From the NCBI RefSeq assembly GCF_017347605.1, contig NZ_AP024484.1, positions 868,001 to 932,000 of the forward strand: 64,000 bases of DNA, in the 5' to 3' direction. Of this stretch, positions 43,619 to 54,220 are shown in pieces. Source of the DNA: Prevotella herbatica. Lineage in GTDB: Bacteria > Bacteroidota > Bacteroidia > Bacteroidales > Bacteroidaceae. A model generated the notes under the pieces. It saw only the letters and a program-made list of their open reading frames with translations. It had not been told where the DNA came from and ran no database searches. Position numbers and translations under genes: made by a program. Positions within the stretch are counted from its first letter, which is position 1. Each line of letters starts with the position of its first letter.

Positions 43619-46600
43619 TTAGAATGAAACATTTACTTGCAATGAGAATACTCTTTGAAGTGGATAAGTTGCACCATTTCCACTAGCTTGTGCAGGGTCG
43701 AAGATCTTATCACCTTTATCCCAAATCCAAAGATTATCACCTATCAAACTTATTGTAGCACTGTTCATACCAATTGCCTGCATCCAAGGTTTCTTAAGCA
43801 AATATGAAATCTGAATATATTTTAGTCTCAGATAACTACCGTCTCTAAGCCAGAATGTTGAAGATTGGTCATTGTTATTATTTGCACCATAAGAGAGTCT
43901 AGGGAATTTGGCATTTGGATTCTCTGTAGCAGGGTCACCTGATATATCACGTGATGTCCATCTGTTTCTCTGGTCGCCAACTATTGTAAGTATATTACCA
44001 GTCTCTTTATTTATGAATGGAATGTAACCAGTACCACCAACCATATAATTCACTCTTGCAACACCTTCAAACAAAACACTCACATTCCAATGCTTATAAT
44101 TGAATTCCTGTGCAAAACCATATTGTATCTGAGGTACAGAACTATATTTAAGAGGAACAATATCATCACTGTTAATAACACCGTCACCATTGACATCTTT
44201 ATACTTTATATCACCTGGACGAACAACACTTTCAAATTGCTGTCTTGGACTTTCACTGATTTCTTGGTCATCCTTGAACAAGCCCAATGCAATAAGTCCA
44301 CGGGGAATACCATAAGGGACTCCTGTCCATCTCTGATAAGGATACTTCTTTATTGTCTCTTCCCAGTTAGTAACCTTATTTTTAGACTGTGTAAAGTTTG
44401 CACGCAATACAAGATATGTGTCACGTCCAAGATCTTGCTTATACGACATGTGACCATCTATACCCCAGCTCTTCATCTCACCAACGTTTGCCCAAGGAAG
44501 AGAAGGCAAACCCATTTCGGCAGGAGTGCTTGCACGCTGCTGATAAATTCCAGAACGAACATCACGGAAGAAGTCTACTGTCATATCAAACTTCTCATTA
44601 AACATCTTCAAGTCTACACCTAGATTAACCTTTGTGGCTTTCTCCCATCTCAAGTTGTTAGAGCCGATCTGTGTTTCTGTCAAACCAGTTCCTGCATTCC
44701 ATGGACCAGAACCTCCTGTGCCCATTAAATAAAGATATGGGAAACGAGTACTGCCACTTACACGGTCGTTACCAACGATACCATAAGAACCTCTAAATTT
44801 CAAATAACTTAAAAATGGCAAAGCCTTCTTTACAAATTCATACTGAGTAGGAATCCAACCACCAGATATAGCAGGGAACAAGCCAAAACGATGTCCTTTC
44901 TCAAAAGCCTCAGAACCAGTATATCCTAAGTTGAACTCAGAGAAGTATGTATCCTTATATGAATATGTGAGACGTGATGACAAAGCCACATATCTTTTAG
45001 GAATGGCTGTAAGAAGAGTTGTGTTTGCAGAATTAGTATAATCTTCACAATAGAAGTGTATCAAACCAGAAGTACGATGGTCCTGACCAAATACACGGTC
45101 ATAATTAAGATGTGCCTCGAAATAATATTTTTTATCGGCACCAACGCTATTGCCATATGCCTGTGATTGATAATCTCTCTTCTTAATCAAATCAAGTGAA
45201 CCATCACGTTTACGCTGAGAAGCATAATACAAAGTAGGCCATTTTGTTCTACTCTCGTTGATATTAGAATTTGCGTCAAAGTTAAACAACACAGAAGCCT
45301 TCAAACCTTTTGTTATCTTGCTCAAGTCCTGGTCTATAGATACCCTTATCTTTGTATTGTTTCTGTAAGTATTACGATAACCCGTTAGATTAAGAAGCAC
45401 ATAAGGACTGATCTGATTGTTATCTGAACCGTAAGCAGGATATTCACCAGAAGAATAACGCAAAGGAACTGTTATTGGAGTAAGATTTGAAGCAGCCTGC
45501 CACAAAGCATCTGTGCTATTTCCATATCCAGGGTAGTTCTGTGTCACGATTGTTGTTTCCAATCCTAGATTAAGGATAGTAGACTTAGTCATGTTTACAT
45601 CTACATTAGCTCGGAAATTATACTGACGATAATTCACGTTTGTGCTATATGGATTCACACCTTTTGCCTGTTTCATCAACGCCTCCTTGTTGATAAAGCC
45701 TAAACTCATATAATAACGAGCTACTTGTCCACCACCAGAAGCACTTAAGTGGGCCTGCTGATTCCAAGAGTGGTCTCTTAAAATAGTATTATGCCAATCT
45801 ACGTCTGGATGCAAGTCTGGATCAAGTCCATTTTTAAACAAAGCTAAATCCACATCATTAAATATAGGGTCCATCTCTCTTGACGCTGCAGCCTCATTTG
45901 CTAGTCTTGCGTAATCATAAGCTCTTAGATATTCAGGCATTCTTGGAGAATAAGAGTAGCCTACATTTGCCTTCGCATTTATACTTAATTTTCCAGCAGA
46001 GCCTTTCTTGGTCGTAACTATAATTACACCATTTGCACCACGTGTACCATAAACAGCCGTAGCTGAAGCATCCTTTAACACAGAAAAACTCTCTATATCT
46101 TCAGGATCCAAATCATTGATATTTCCTTCAACACCATCTATTAGCACTAAAGCACCTGCATTAGCACCGAATGTACTGATACCTCTGATCCAGAATTGTG
46201 AAAAATCATTTCCTGGCTCACCAGTTCTCAAGACAGAGATAATACCAGGAACACGCCCACCAAGCATGTTAGCAACAGATGTGGCTGGGGTAGTAAGATC
46301 TTTTGTTGATACGGTAGTTATAGCTCCTACGACAGAGATCTTGCGCTGTGTTCCCTGACCGACAACAACAACCTCATCTGTACTTTTCACATCTTCACTC
46401 AACACCACGCGCATTCTTTCATCATTTTTCTTTACAGATATATTAATTGTGACATAACCTATATATGAAAAAGTAACAGTTTGACCTGTCTTCAAATTAT
46501 TCAATCTGAAATGTCCGTCGGCATCAGTAATGACTCCCGTACCAGGCTGTCCCTTCACTTGAACAGTGGCACCAATCACGGGTTCTCCATCCTTTGTCAT

Positions 46601-46690
46601 CACCTGTCCTGCCAGAGCCACAACAGACTGTGCAGACATTGTACAGACACACGACAACAACAACACTATTATAAACAATAGTTTTTTCAT
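43619..46690 (-). CDS. SusC/RagA-family TonB-dependent outer-membrane transporter
   Basis: A 1023-residue porter that imports oligosaccharides with SusD. After the signal peptide comes a carboxypeptidase-regulatory-like domain (GQVMTKDGEPVIGATVQVKG), the TonB-box-like DEVVVVGQGTQ, the plug (VANMLGGRVPGIISVLRTGE, DPEDIESFSVLKDASATAVY, GTRGANGVIIVTTKKG) and a long barrel ending in QVNVSF. No N-terminal sigma-regulator (STN) extension is present. This fits control by the neighbouring hybrid sensor rather than by an anti-sigma factor. Confidence 0.96.
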   Translation of the reverse strand: MKKLLFIIVLLLSCVCTMSAQSVVALAGQVMTKDGEPVIGATVQVKGQPGTGVITDADGHFRLNNLKTGQTVTFSYIGYVTINISVKKNDERMRVVLSEDVKSTDEVVVVGQGTQRKISVVGAITTVSTKDLTTPATSVANMLGGRVPGIISVLRTGEPGNDFSQFWIRGISTFGANAGALVLIDGVEGNINDLDPEDIESFSVLKDASATAVYGTRGANGVIIVTTKKGSAGKLSINAKANVGYSYSPRMPEYLRAYDYARLANEAAASREMDPIFNDVDLALFKNGLDPDLHPDVDWHNTILRDHSWNQQAHLSASGGGQVARYYMSLGFINKEALMKQAKGVNPYSTNVNYRQYNFRANVDVNMTKSTILNLGLETTIVTQNYPGYGNSTDALWQAASNLTPITVPLRYSSGEYPAYGSDNNQISPYVLLNLTGYRNTYRNNTKIRVSIDQDLSKITKGLKASVLFNFDANSNINESRTKWPTLYYASQRKRDGSLDLIKKRDYQSQAYGNSVGADKKYYFEAHLNYDRVFGQDHRTSGLIHFYCEDYTNSANTTLLTAIPKRYVALSSRLTYSYKDTYFSEFNLGYTGSEAFEKGHRFGLFPAISGGWIPTQYEFVKKALPFLSYLKFRGSYGIVGNDRVSGSTRFPYLYLMGTGGSGPWNAGTGLTETQIGSNNLRWEKATKVNLGVDLKMFNEKFDMTVDFFRDVRSGIYQQRASTPAEMGLPSLPWANVGEMKSWGIDGHMSYKQDLGRDTYLVLRANFTQSKNKVTNWEETIKKYPYQRWTGVPYGIPRGLIALGLFKDDQEISESPRQQFESVVRPGDIKYKDVNGDGVINSDDIVPLKYSSVPQIQYGFAQEFNYKHWNVSVLFEGVARVNYMVGGTGYIPFINKETGNILTIVGDQRNRWTSRDISGDPATENPNAKFPRLSYGANNNNDQSSTFWLRDGSYLRLKYIQISYLLKKPWMQAIGMNSATISLIGDNLWIWDKGDKIFDPAQASGNGATYPLQRVFSLQVNVSF

Positions 46691-46729
46691 AGACTTTATT
46701 TTTTATATGTTTTAGATGATATTATTCTT

Positions 46730-48079
46730 TCACTCAATAGACATCTTTCTTACTGTACGATCCCATCCACCAGCAATATAGAAATTATCTTCACTGTCAA
46801 CTGCTATATCCTGAGGAGAATTAAAACGTGCATCGGTAGGTTCTGTATCAGAATTTACCTGACCACTATTACCTGGTTTACCGGCAACGATTTCCACTTG
46901 GTCACCAACAACCTTATTGATAAAGCTACCTCCACGATTAATTACATATAACTCACCATCAGATGTACAAGCCATTCCATAAGGCTCGATAAACTGTGCA
47001 TCTTGCAAGCGATGTCCTGTTGCAGAACCATTTCCATTGAAGCCTGCATATTTCTCCATACGCCAACTACCATCAGAAGCCTGATATACTTTATATATAC
47101 CACTCATCTTATAAAAAGATGCAAAGAAGCATTTATGATATTTGCTATAAATCATTTGACTTCTGTCCTCATCCTGATTTGGAAGATCACCTGTCAATTT
47201 TATCATCTTATAAGTCATATTGTCCAAATCCACCTGACAGAAGTGAGCTTGTGTATCCATAAGATATAAATATCTATTGTCCTTCTCCGTAAAAGCTCCA
47301 GACCATATCTGTCCTGGCATATCGCTTTTCTGAATAACAATTCCTGTTGATTTTTCAGCCCAACTGTCTGAACGTGAATATGACTTTATTGTACGATCTT
47401 CAGACCAATGCGATAAGAGATAGAATTTCTCGCGAGTGTTGTCTACAATTGGAGTTCCGTAACTACCAGTCTGTCCCAATGTAATAACTTTATTATCATC
47501 ATTTGAAATAAGACTTACGCGATTGTTCCACCAAGACTCAACCGCAATAACATTATCACCTTTGGTACCTTTGACACATGCGATGTTTGATACTTCTTTA
47601 AATCTCGCTGCAGTGAAATCACCATCGGCATAAGATGAACTTCCAAAATCACCACACAGTGTCTTTACAGACTTTCTCTGATTGTACTTAAACAGCATTC
47701 CTTTTGGGGCAATACTATCTTTTCCAACAACTATTGATACTTGATTTCTACCCGCCATTTGCTTCGGAATTACACCTAGTATGGTTTTTCCATCCGTTGC
47801 AACAAGGACCGCTCTTTTACTAATTAATGTTGATGGGTCGCTTTTATTAGTATAATAGTTAAAATAAACTTTCATACTATCAACAGGACCTTTAAAATTA
47901 CCTTCCACCACAAATGGTTCATCAATAATGCCAAATGTTGGTTTAAGACAATCAACTGACATTCCCATACCTGAATCGTATTTATTCGGTACTGTGGGAT
48001 TTGTCTCAATGAATTCCTTATCTGTACAGGAGCATGCTGCAAGACATAGAAATAAAATCAAAGAATTTCCATTTTTCAT
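46730..48079 (-). CDS. IPT/TIG and NHL-repeat surface lipoprotein
   Basis: A 449-residue lipoprotein (FLCLAACSC, lipidation Cys near residue 16-18). An IPT/TIG Ig-like domain covers about residues 45-130 (PTFGIIDEPFVVEGNFKGPV). It is followed by an NHL-type beta-propeller (FKEVSNIACVKGTKGDNVIA, FIEPYGMACTSDGELYVINR, FNSPQDIAVDSEDNFYIAGG). It is the first gene of the SusCD operon, 39 bases upstream of susC. A role as surface glycan-binding protein is plausible by position. Confidence 0.78.
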   Translation of the reverse strand: MKNGNSLILFLCLAACSCTDKEFIETNPTVPNKYDSGMGMSVDCLKPTFGIIDEPFVVEGNFKGPVDSMKVYFNYYTNKSDPSTLISKRAVLVATDGKTILGVIPKQMAGRNQVSIVVGKDSIAPKGMLFKYNQRKSVKTLCGDFGSSSYADGDFTAARFKEVSNIACVKGTKGDNVIAVESWWNNRVSLISNDDNKVITLGQTGSYGTPIVDNTREKFYLLSHWSEDRTIKSYSRSDSWAEKSTGIVIQKSDMPGQIWSGAFTEKDNRYLYLMDTQAHFCQVDLDNMTYKMIKLTGDLPNQDEDRSQMIYSKYHKCFFASFYKMSGIYKVYQASDGSWRMEKYAGFNGNGSATGHRLQDAQFIEPYGMACTSDGELYVINRGGSFINKVVGDQVEIVAGKPGNSGQVNSDTEPTDARFNSPQDIAVDSEDNFYIAGGWDRTVRKMSIE

Positions 48080-48823
48080 TTTTACTGATTATTTAGATTA
48101 AATTATTAAATTGACCCAGCAAATATATAATTTGTATTAATGTAAAACAAGAATGAATGTTACATAGACTTCTAAATACGTACCATATTAAAAAAAATAT
48201 TGAAACACAAAAATATTATATATTATGTACGCGCGCACTAGTGAATTCTCAAAAGACAAGTATCAATATGGTGACAAACTGACTATCAGCAACTTAGATA
48301 GTAATTTAGCCTGAAACCAAGTGTTGCGTTAAATATCATCAATTTTTGAATAACAAAATCAATTTAAATTCCAGATTTATCTCTTTTTTGTGTAAAAACA
48401 CATGTTTTTGTACAGTGAAAATCACCTTTGAATCATATCTTATTTTGCATTTCATCGATAAAACGCTTAAAATTCCGTCTTTGCGTTGACACCTCACTTA
48501 TTGCTAAAAACGCTCTAACAGATTGCTACACAAAGGTAAGACAAGTCGACGTTATCTTTTTTAAAAACCATAAGGAGGGATTACTTTAATAATTAATAAA
48601 TGAAAACTAGCTAAGCACTACAATTAGACCTTACTAACTAAATGAGTAATAAATAAGATCACGCTTTTTGCTGTAGAAGGAAAGCACTTTAAAAACATGA
48701 AATTTCATTTCTACAATCAAACGTTTGCGTTTCTACGATATAAAAATTCCGGTTCTATATGGAAAAAGTTAATACCAAATCATCTAATTCTGTCAACTCG
48801 TGTAATAACAATGATAACTTATT
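48080..48823. other. intergenic region between the hybrid sensor and the SusCD operon
   Basis: Its 744 AT-rich bases carry the operon promoter at 48120-48151. A dyad-rich stretch near 48395-48415 (TGTAAAAACACATGTTTTTG) could be a regulator site. Near 48718 AATCAAACGTTTG resembles, inverted, the 22-bp repeat unit of element copy 2. I saw no coding frame. Confidence 0.45.
48120..48151 (-). promoter_or_regulatory. promoter of the SusCD operon
   Basis: On the minus strand CTTG (complement of 48148-48151), 20 bases, TATATTTG (complement of 48120-48127). The -7 box is a perfect TAnnTTTG match and the -33 box matches three of four. The predicted leader before the ATG at 48079 is about 34 bases. Confidence 0.6.
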
Positions 48824-51800
48824 TTATTCTTTACATTTATTAGTACCCGTATGCTTTGCATCCCTATACGCTAGCGGAGACATACCATACATATTCTTAA
48901 ACAAAGTAGAGAAATTGGAAACCCTTGTAAAACCAGTCATCTCTACAACCTCAGATACAGAATACTTTTTCTCACTTAACAAAGTTGCAGCCTGCTTCAA
49001 TCTCACATTTCGTATGAAATCACGCATAGACTGATTAGTTAATTCTTTCATCTTGCGATAAAGGTGAACTCTGCTTATACCAACTTCTTGAGTAATCATT
49101 TCTACATTCAATTCAGGATTACTTATATTGCTATTAATAACCTTCATTATACGGTCCATGAGTCTATCATCAGGAGATTTAGCCTCCAACTTTGTTATCT
49201 TATCAAGTTGTTCCTGTTTGCCAGTATAAGCATTTCGCAAGACTTCCCTACCGTTCACCAAATTTTCCACCGTTTTTCTTAATATGATCATATTAAACGG
49301 TTTTGTGATATAAGCATCAGCACCAAGTTCAAGTCCTTCCAGATTATCATCAACTGTTGTCTTAGCTGTAAGAAGAATAACTGGCACAGAGTTGATATTA
49401 GGATTCTGTCTAATTTTCCTGCACAATTCAAATCCGTTCATTTCAGGCATCATAACATCACTTATAATTAGATCAGGCTTTTTATCAAGAATTTTTTGAT
49501 AAGCATCTTTACCATCTTCACTCTCTCTAGTATTAAATTCTGGTCGTAACTGATCACAGATATACTTTCTTATGTCTTCGTCATCTTCAACTACAAGAAT
49601 ATAATGTTTAGTCTTTCGCCTAATTATGTTATTCTCAACTATCACTTCGGGCACTTTGTATTTCACCTTTTCTTGCTGCTGAATATTTGTCTCGTCTATT
49701 TCATCCTTACGAAGATGCTTGTTTCCTAAAGGTAAATGTATGATAAACTTGCATCCAAGCCCATTGGTATTGTTCTCTGCATGTATATCACCATGATGTA
49801 ATTCTACTAGGGAACGAGTAAGATGCAGACCTATACCTGTTCCAACGTTTGAATTATTATGACTATTTCTTATCTGATAGAAACGTCCGAATATTCTTTC
49901 TATATCCTTTTCATCAATTTTAGATCCACTATCGGAGATTGTTATTTCTGCTATATCCGTCTTCTCGACAGTGATTGATATATTACCGTTTACAGGAGTG
50001 AACTTCATTGCATTTGAAAGAATATTTATTATTATCTTATCGAAATTACTACGATCAACCCACAGATTTAAGGATTCCATCTCATGATGAAAATCTAATG
50101 ATATATTTTTAATTTTCATTAGTTGTTCAAAGTCACCACAAACGTTATTAATAAGGCTGATGACATCATTCTCACTAAACATCAGTGTCATCTGCCCCTT
50201 ATCAATCTTTCTTATGTCCATCAATTGGTTGATAAGCCCCAATATGCGCTGCGCATTTCTATTGATAATGTTATAATTTTTCTGCCTGCCCTCATCTTTA
50301 TCAAAAGACATAAGCTGTTGCAAAGGACTTATTATCAACGACATTGGAGTTCTTATCTCATGAGAGATATTTATAAAGAACTGCAATTTTGCTTCATTTA
50401 TTTTTTCAGCCTGTTGCCTTTCAGTCAATTCATGTTGCTTCTGCTGATTTTCTTTCTTGAAAGCCCACCACTTCTTTACTACAACGAGCAATATTATAAC
50501 ATATAAGATTACAGCCCACCACGATGCATACCACGGGTAATGAATCACTATCGTTAGATTTTTTATGTCTGACGAAGTATCTCCATCTATAGACTTTATG
50601 CAGAAATGATACTTACCTGGGCTCATATTATTGAAGGTAACACGATTTACGCCAGCCCTTTGTATATTCCAAGGACCACCATTAATAGAATATGCATACG
50701 AAATTCTCTCTGCGTTATAGAAGTCCATCGCCGACAATTCGATAGTTATGTTATTATCATTATATGCCAAATCAAATCTATCTGATTCATATACAGCCTT
50801 TTCTGTTATAGAATAACTCCCCGACTTCATACCAACACAAACTGATTTATCGTTAATATAGAAATCCACCAGTTTTATTTCTGGTTTCTTTGCCTGCAGT
50901 TTCAATGTGTTTACGTTAAAATACGTCACGCCACCAGATCCACCAAAATAAACATTACCCTTACTATCAGCAAACGAAGAGTTTCTACCAAACTCGTTGC
51001 TTTGCAGACCATCATTTGAATAGAAGTTTACAAACTTATTTGTTGTTGAATTAAAATGAGATAAACCATAATCAGTACTTATCCAGAGTCCATCTTTTCG
51101 GTCATCCTGAATATCACAAATAGCATCGCTCGGCAACCCGTTGCACATTGTATACATTCTACATTTACCATTTCTCTTGTTAAGACGAATAAGACCGTCA
51201 GTTGTTCCTATCCATATAGAACCTTGTTTGTCTTCATGAATCACATATACTATAACACCCGGCAATATACGATTCTGTTTGAATGTATTTACAAAATTAT
51301 CAGTTTTCAAATCGAGGCATCCTAATCCGTCACATGTACCAATATATAATTTTCCATTATAATATTTTAGTGTTGATACCCAACGTGAATGAAGTGCATT
51401 GTCGTTTACATTATTCTCTTTTTTTCCGTTAAGACATCTTACAGCAAATAGTTTGTTTCTACGCATATCCCAACGAAACAATCCACCTCCCATTACACCT
51501 ATCCATAAATTTTTATGATCATCTTCAACTATAGACGTTACGCCCTTCATCTTTTTACCTTGATAAAATGTAGGTATATTGATGCATTTTCCACTAGAAG
51601 GATCAAAACGGAAAAGTCCGTCAACAAGCGATACCACCCAATAAGAATGATTAGAATCCTGTAATATTCCACTGACAAAAGGAGGCAGCATACCTGCAGA
51701 ATGTCCACCTTCATAATGAGTAGAAACACCTTTATTAGAAACCTTATATAATCCATCGTTGGCTGTACCTAACCAAAGATTTGAAGCATTATCTTTAAAT

Positions 51801-52858
51801 ATCGAGATAATGCGATTGAAACCTATCTTGTCATTGTTTATTGAGCGTGACCCGATGTATTTGAACTGTCGACATTCCTTAGGCAACAATACAACGCCTG
51901 TACCACTTGCGCCTATCCAAAGATTGCCATACACATCTTTAAGAATAGAATGCACCTCGGATGTTCCAAAATCAAAAGTATTAAACTTTATCTTACTGTT
52001 AGCGACATCTCCACTAGAAATATCATAAACTAGCACTCCCCTTCCTATAGTTCCAATATATAAATGTCTGTCATCAATTTGCAACATACAGAACACTGGT
52101 ATTCTGTTATTCCATTTTTCTGGAACGACAAAACATCGTGCCTTTTTATTTAACTTTGCTAAGCCAAAATCAGTACTTGCAATATAAATATTGCCTCGTG
52201 AGTCTTGATAGAGGTTACTTATATTAATGTATCTGTCATAACCCAAAACTTGATAATCATAACTTATTTTACCATGCGAAATATTTATTAACCCTTTATC
52301 TGAAGTAGCAAGCCATAAATCATGATTTCTGTCTTCAAACATCGTATTAACATATATAGCCTTGATATTATATTTTGACTTATGTAATGAGTATGTTTCG
52401 CCATTGGCAACAAGTGAATAAATGCCATGTCCAGAAGTTCCTACTAATATATCACCATTCCTTCTTACCAAAATAGATGTCACGTAAGCCCCCATACTTT
52501 TTTCGTTCTTAAATCCAAAAGCCACATGTTGAAATGTTTCAGTTGCCTTGTCATATATCTGTAAGCCACGTGCTGTCCCTATAGCTATCTTTCCTTTCTG
52601 TAATTCAACCAAAGATAATATACGATTATCAACTAATGAATTTATTACACCTAACATGTGTTTTAGTTTTCTAAACTTCGCACCATCATAGCAGTTTAGT
52701 CCATCATCAGTACCTATCCATATAAAACCTGATTTATCTTGATAAACCAAGCTAATGTTGCTATTTGACAGATCTTTTTCTACAGTAAATACTTTTCCTG
52801 ATTGTGCCAATGACATAATCGGGAATAATAAAAATAGCAAATTTAGCAATTTCTTCAT
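48824..52858 (-). CDS. hybrid two-component system sensor/regulator (HTCS)
   Basis: A 1344-residue one-protein two-component system. After the signal peptide there are about fourteen regulator-propeller repeats (GFIWIGTDDGLNCYD, NLWIGASGTGVVLL, GSIWIGTTDGLIRLN), then a Y_Y_Y domain, one membrane segment (WWAVILYVIILLVVV), a histidine kinase (FFINISHEIRTPMSLIISPL; ATP-binding NILSNAMKFTP and GTGIGL), a receiver (DLIISDVMMPEMNG) and an AraC-type DNA-binding domain at the end. It would sense a periplasmic oligosaccharide and activate the adjacent SusCD operon, transcribed in the same direction after a 744-base gap. Confidence 0.96.
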   Translation of the reverse strand: MKKLLNLLFLLFPIMSLAQSGKVFTVEKDLSNSNISLVYQDKSGFIWIGTDDGLNCYDGAKFRKLKHMLGVINSLVDNRILSLVELQKGKIAIGTARGLQIYDKATETFQHVAFGFKNEKSMGAYVTSILVRRNGDILVGTSGHGIYSLVANGETYSLHKSKYNIKAIYVNTMFEDRNHDLWLATSDKGLINISHGKISYDYQVLGYDRYINISNLYQDSRGNIYIASTDFGLAKLNKKARCFVVPEKWNNRIPVFCMLQIDDRHLYIGTIGRGVLVYDISSGDVANSKIKFNTFDFGTSEVHSILKDVYGNLWIGASGTGVVLLPKECRQFKYIGSRSINNDKIGFNRIISIFKDNASNLWLGTANDGLYKVSNKGVSTHYEGGHSAGMLPPFVSGILQDSNHSYWVVSLVDGLFRFDPSSGKCINIPTFYQGKKMKGVTSIVEDDHKNLWIGVMGGGLFRWDMRRNKLFAVRCLNGKKENNVNDNALHSRWVSTLKYYNGKLYIGTCDGLGCLDLKTDNFVNTFKQNRILPGVIVYVIHEDKQGSIWIGTTDGLIRLNKRNGKCRMYTMCNGLPSDAICDIQDDRKDGLWISTDYGLSHFNSTTNKFVNFYSNDGLQSNEFGRNSSFADSKGNVYFGGSGGVTYFNVNTLKLQAKKPEIKLVDFYINDKSVCVGMKSGSYSITEKAVYESDRFDLAYNDNNITIELSAMDFYNAERISYAYSINGGPWNIQRAGVNRVTFNNMSPGKYHFCIKSIDGDTSSDIKNLTIVIHYPWYASWWAVILYVIILLVVVKKWWAFKKENQQKQHELTERQQAEKINEAKLQFFINISHEIRTPMSLIISPLQQLMSFDKDEGRQKNYNIINRNAQRILGLINQLMDIRKIDKGQMTLMFSENDVISLINNVCGDFEQLMKIKNISLDFHHEMESLNLWVDRSNFDKIIINILSNAMKFTPVNGNISITVEKTDIAEITISDSGSKIDEKDIERIFGRFYQIRNSHNNSNVGTGIGLHLTRSLVELHHGDIHAENNTNGLGCKFIIHLPLGNKHLRKDEIDETNIQQQEKVKYKVPEVIVENNIIRRKTKHYILVVEDDEDIRKYICDQLRPEFNTRESEDGKDAYQKILDKKPDLIISDVMMPEMNGFELCRKIRQNPNINSVPVILLTAKTTVDDNLEGLELGADAYITKPFNMIILRKTVENLVNGREVLRNAYTGKQEQLDKITKLEAKSPDDRLMDRIMKVINSNISNPELNVEMITQEVGISRVHLYRKMKELTNQSMRDFIRNVRLKQAATLLSEKKYSVSEVVEMTGFTRVSNFSTLFKNMYGMSPLAYRDAKHTGTNKCKE

Positions 52859-53265
52859 TTTAGATTATCATTATTTGGCCGTAATTTTTGCGCTCACTTT
52901 ATACTCCACCCTTATCTTAAATATCTATACATCTAACAACTTTTCTAATCCAATTTACTTATACACCTAACAAATATTTATGAGAACGCCTATGAATAAG
53001 ATTTTAGCTTTGTAGTTAACTTAAAGATAGCGTTATGCGATTCCGCAGCCATGATGAAAGATGATCCCCCATAAACATTTTTTAATGTTGCAAGTTAATC
53101 ATATACATTAATTATTATTAGCTGCAAAAGTAACAAAAAAAGCGATAAGAATAATAATCTATTTGTTACACATACTTTTTCTAATGAATCACAAATAACA
53201 AATAATAGATAAAATCTATGTAAATAAAAATATATTTGTCGATAAAAAAGACAAATACATAACAT
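52859..53265. other. intergenic region upstream of the hybrid sensor gene
   Basis: AT-rich sequence between the start of the sensor gene and the lpxA terminator, about 400 bases. I found no coding frame, RNA gene or strong repeat. The sensor promoter must lie here but no perfect TAnnTTTG pair was picked out. Confidence 0.4.
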
Positions 53266-53303
53266 CAAATAAAAAGAAGGGCTTACCTCACGGCAAACCC
53301 TTC
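53266..53303 (-). terminator. intrinsic terminator after lpxA
   Basis: Read on the minus strand GAAGGGTTTGCC (complement of 53292-53303) pairs with GGTAAGCCCTTC (complement of 53276-53287) over 12 positions with two G-U pairs, loop GTGA, followed by TTTTTATTTG. It lies about 35 bases beyond the lpxA stop. Confidence 0.8.
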
Positions 53304-53337
53304 AACCTAATTATAGGGAAAAATGTATAGGTATGAA

Positions 53338-54117
53338 TTACATTTTACTGATTATTCCCAATTTCGTAGCCTTTATAAAACTAACGATGTTGCGTATCTC
53401 AGCACTATCAGGAACCTGTTCGGTTATCTGAATTACAGCGTCAAAGATACTTGTCTGTCCATGAAAGACAAGACGATAGGCATTGGCAATATGTTTTTGT
53501 ATTTTCTTATCGATATTATACACATTCATCATAGTGGTATTTGGACCACCATAAGTCACAGGCTTTCCGCCTGCAATGATATAGGGAGGGACATCCTTAG
53601 AGAATGCGGTACCAGCCTGAATCATTGAGTAATCACCGACACGTGTCTTTGCATTCTCGATTACACTAGAACTGAAGATCACTCCATTTCCAATAATGCA
53701 ATCACCAGCTATCTTTGTACCATAACCAAGAACACAATTATCTCCAACCTTGGTATCATGAGAAATATGTGCACCCTCCATAAGGAAGTTTTTATTACCT
53801 ATAACGGTACTTGATCCCTTATGTGTAGCACGATTTACGACTACATTCTCACGTATAATATTGTTATCACCAATAATAAGCTGACTATCCTCCCCAAGGA
53901 AATTGAAATCCTGTGGGAGAGCGCCCAATACTGCACCTTGAAATACTTTATTACCCTTACCCATTCTTGTACCGTTAAGAATACTAGTGAAAGGAAAGAC
54001 AATACAGTCATCACCTATCACCACATCATCCTCAATATACGCAAATGGATATATCTTGCAGTTTTCTCCAATCTTTGCTTTCGGAGATACTTCTGCACGT
54101 GGACTTATTTCACTCAT
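53338..54117 (-). CDS. lpxA: acyl-ACP--UDP-N-acetylglucosamine O-acyltransferase LpxA
   Basis: A 259-residue left-handed beta-helix enzyme that begins lipid A synthesis by acylating UDP-GlcNAc. Hexapeptide repeats run through the first 190 residues (ISPRAEVSPKAKIGENCKIY, DCIVFPFTSILNGTRMGKGN). The catalytic His lies in NFLMEGAHISHDTKVGDN; VPPYIIAGGKPVTYGG and the helical C-terminus (IQKHIANAYRLVFHG) complete the family plan. In Bacteroidales lpxA usually sits near lpxD/lpxC-fabZ. Here it is 103 bases downstream of an RND efflux operon and may be a second copy. Confidence 0.88.
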   Translation of the reverse strand: MSEISPRAEVSPKAKIGENCKIYPFAYIEDDVVIGDDCIVFPFTSILNGTRMGKGNKVFQGAVLGALPQDFNFLGEDSQLIIGDNNIIRENVVVNRATHKGSSTVIGNKNFLMEGAHISHDTKVGDNCVLGYGTKIAGDCIIGNGVIFSSSVIENAKTRVGDYSMIQAGTAFSKDVPPYIIAGGKPVTYGGPNTTMMNVYNIDKKIQKHIANAYRLVFHGQTSIFDAVIQITEQVPDSAEIRNIVSFIKATKLGIISKM

Positions 54118-54220
54118 AATATTACCACCCCTAATCTTCCCGAAAGAAGATGTCCAGATTTACTACGGGGTATATCTGGTTGTGTTATTACTCTTTTATC
54201 CAACGCTAATCCGTATGCTG

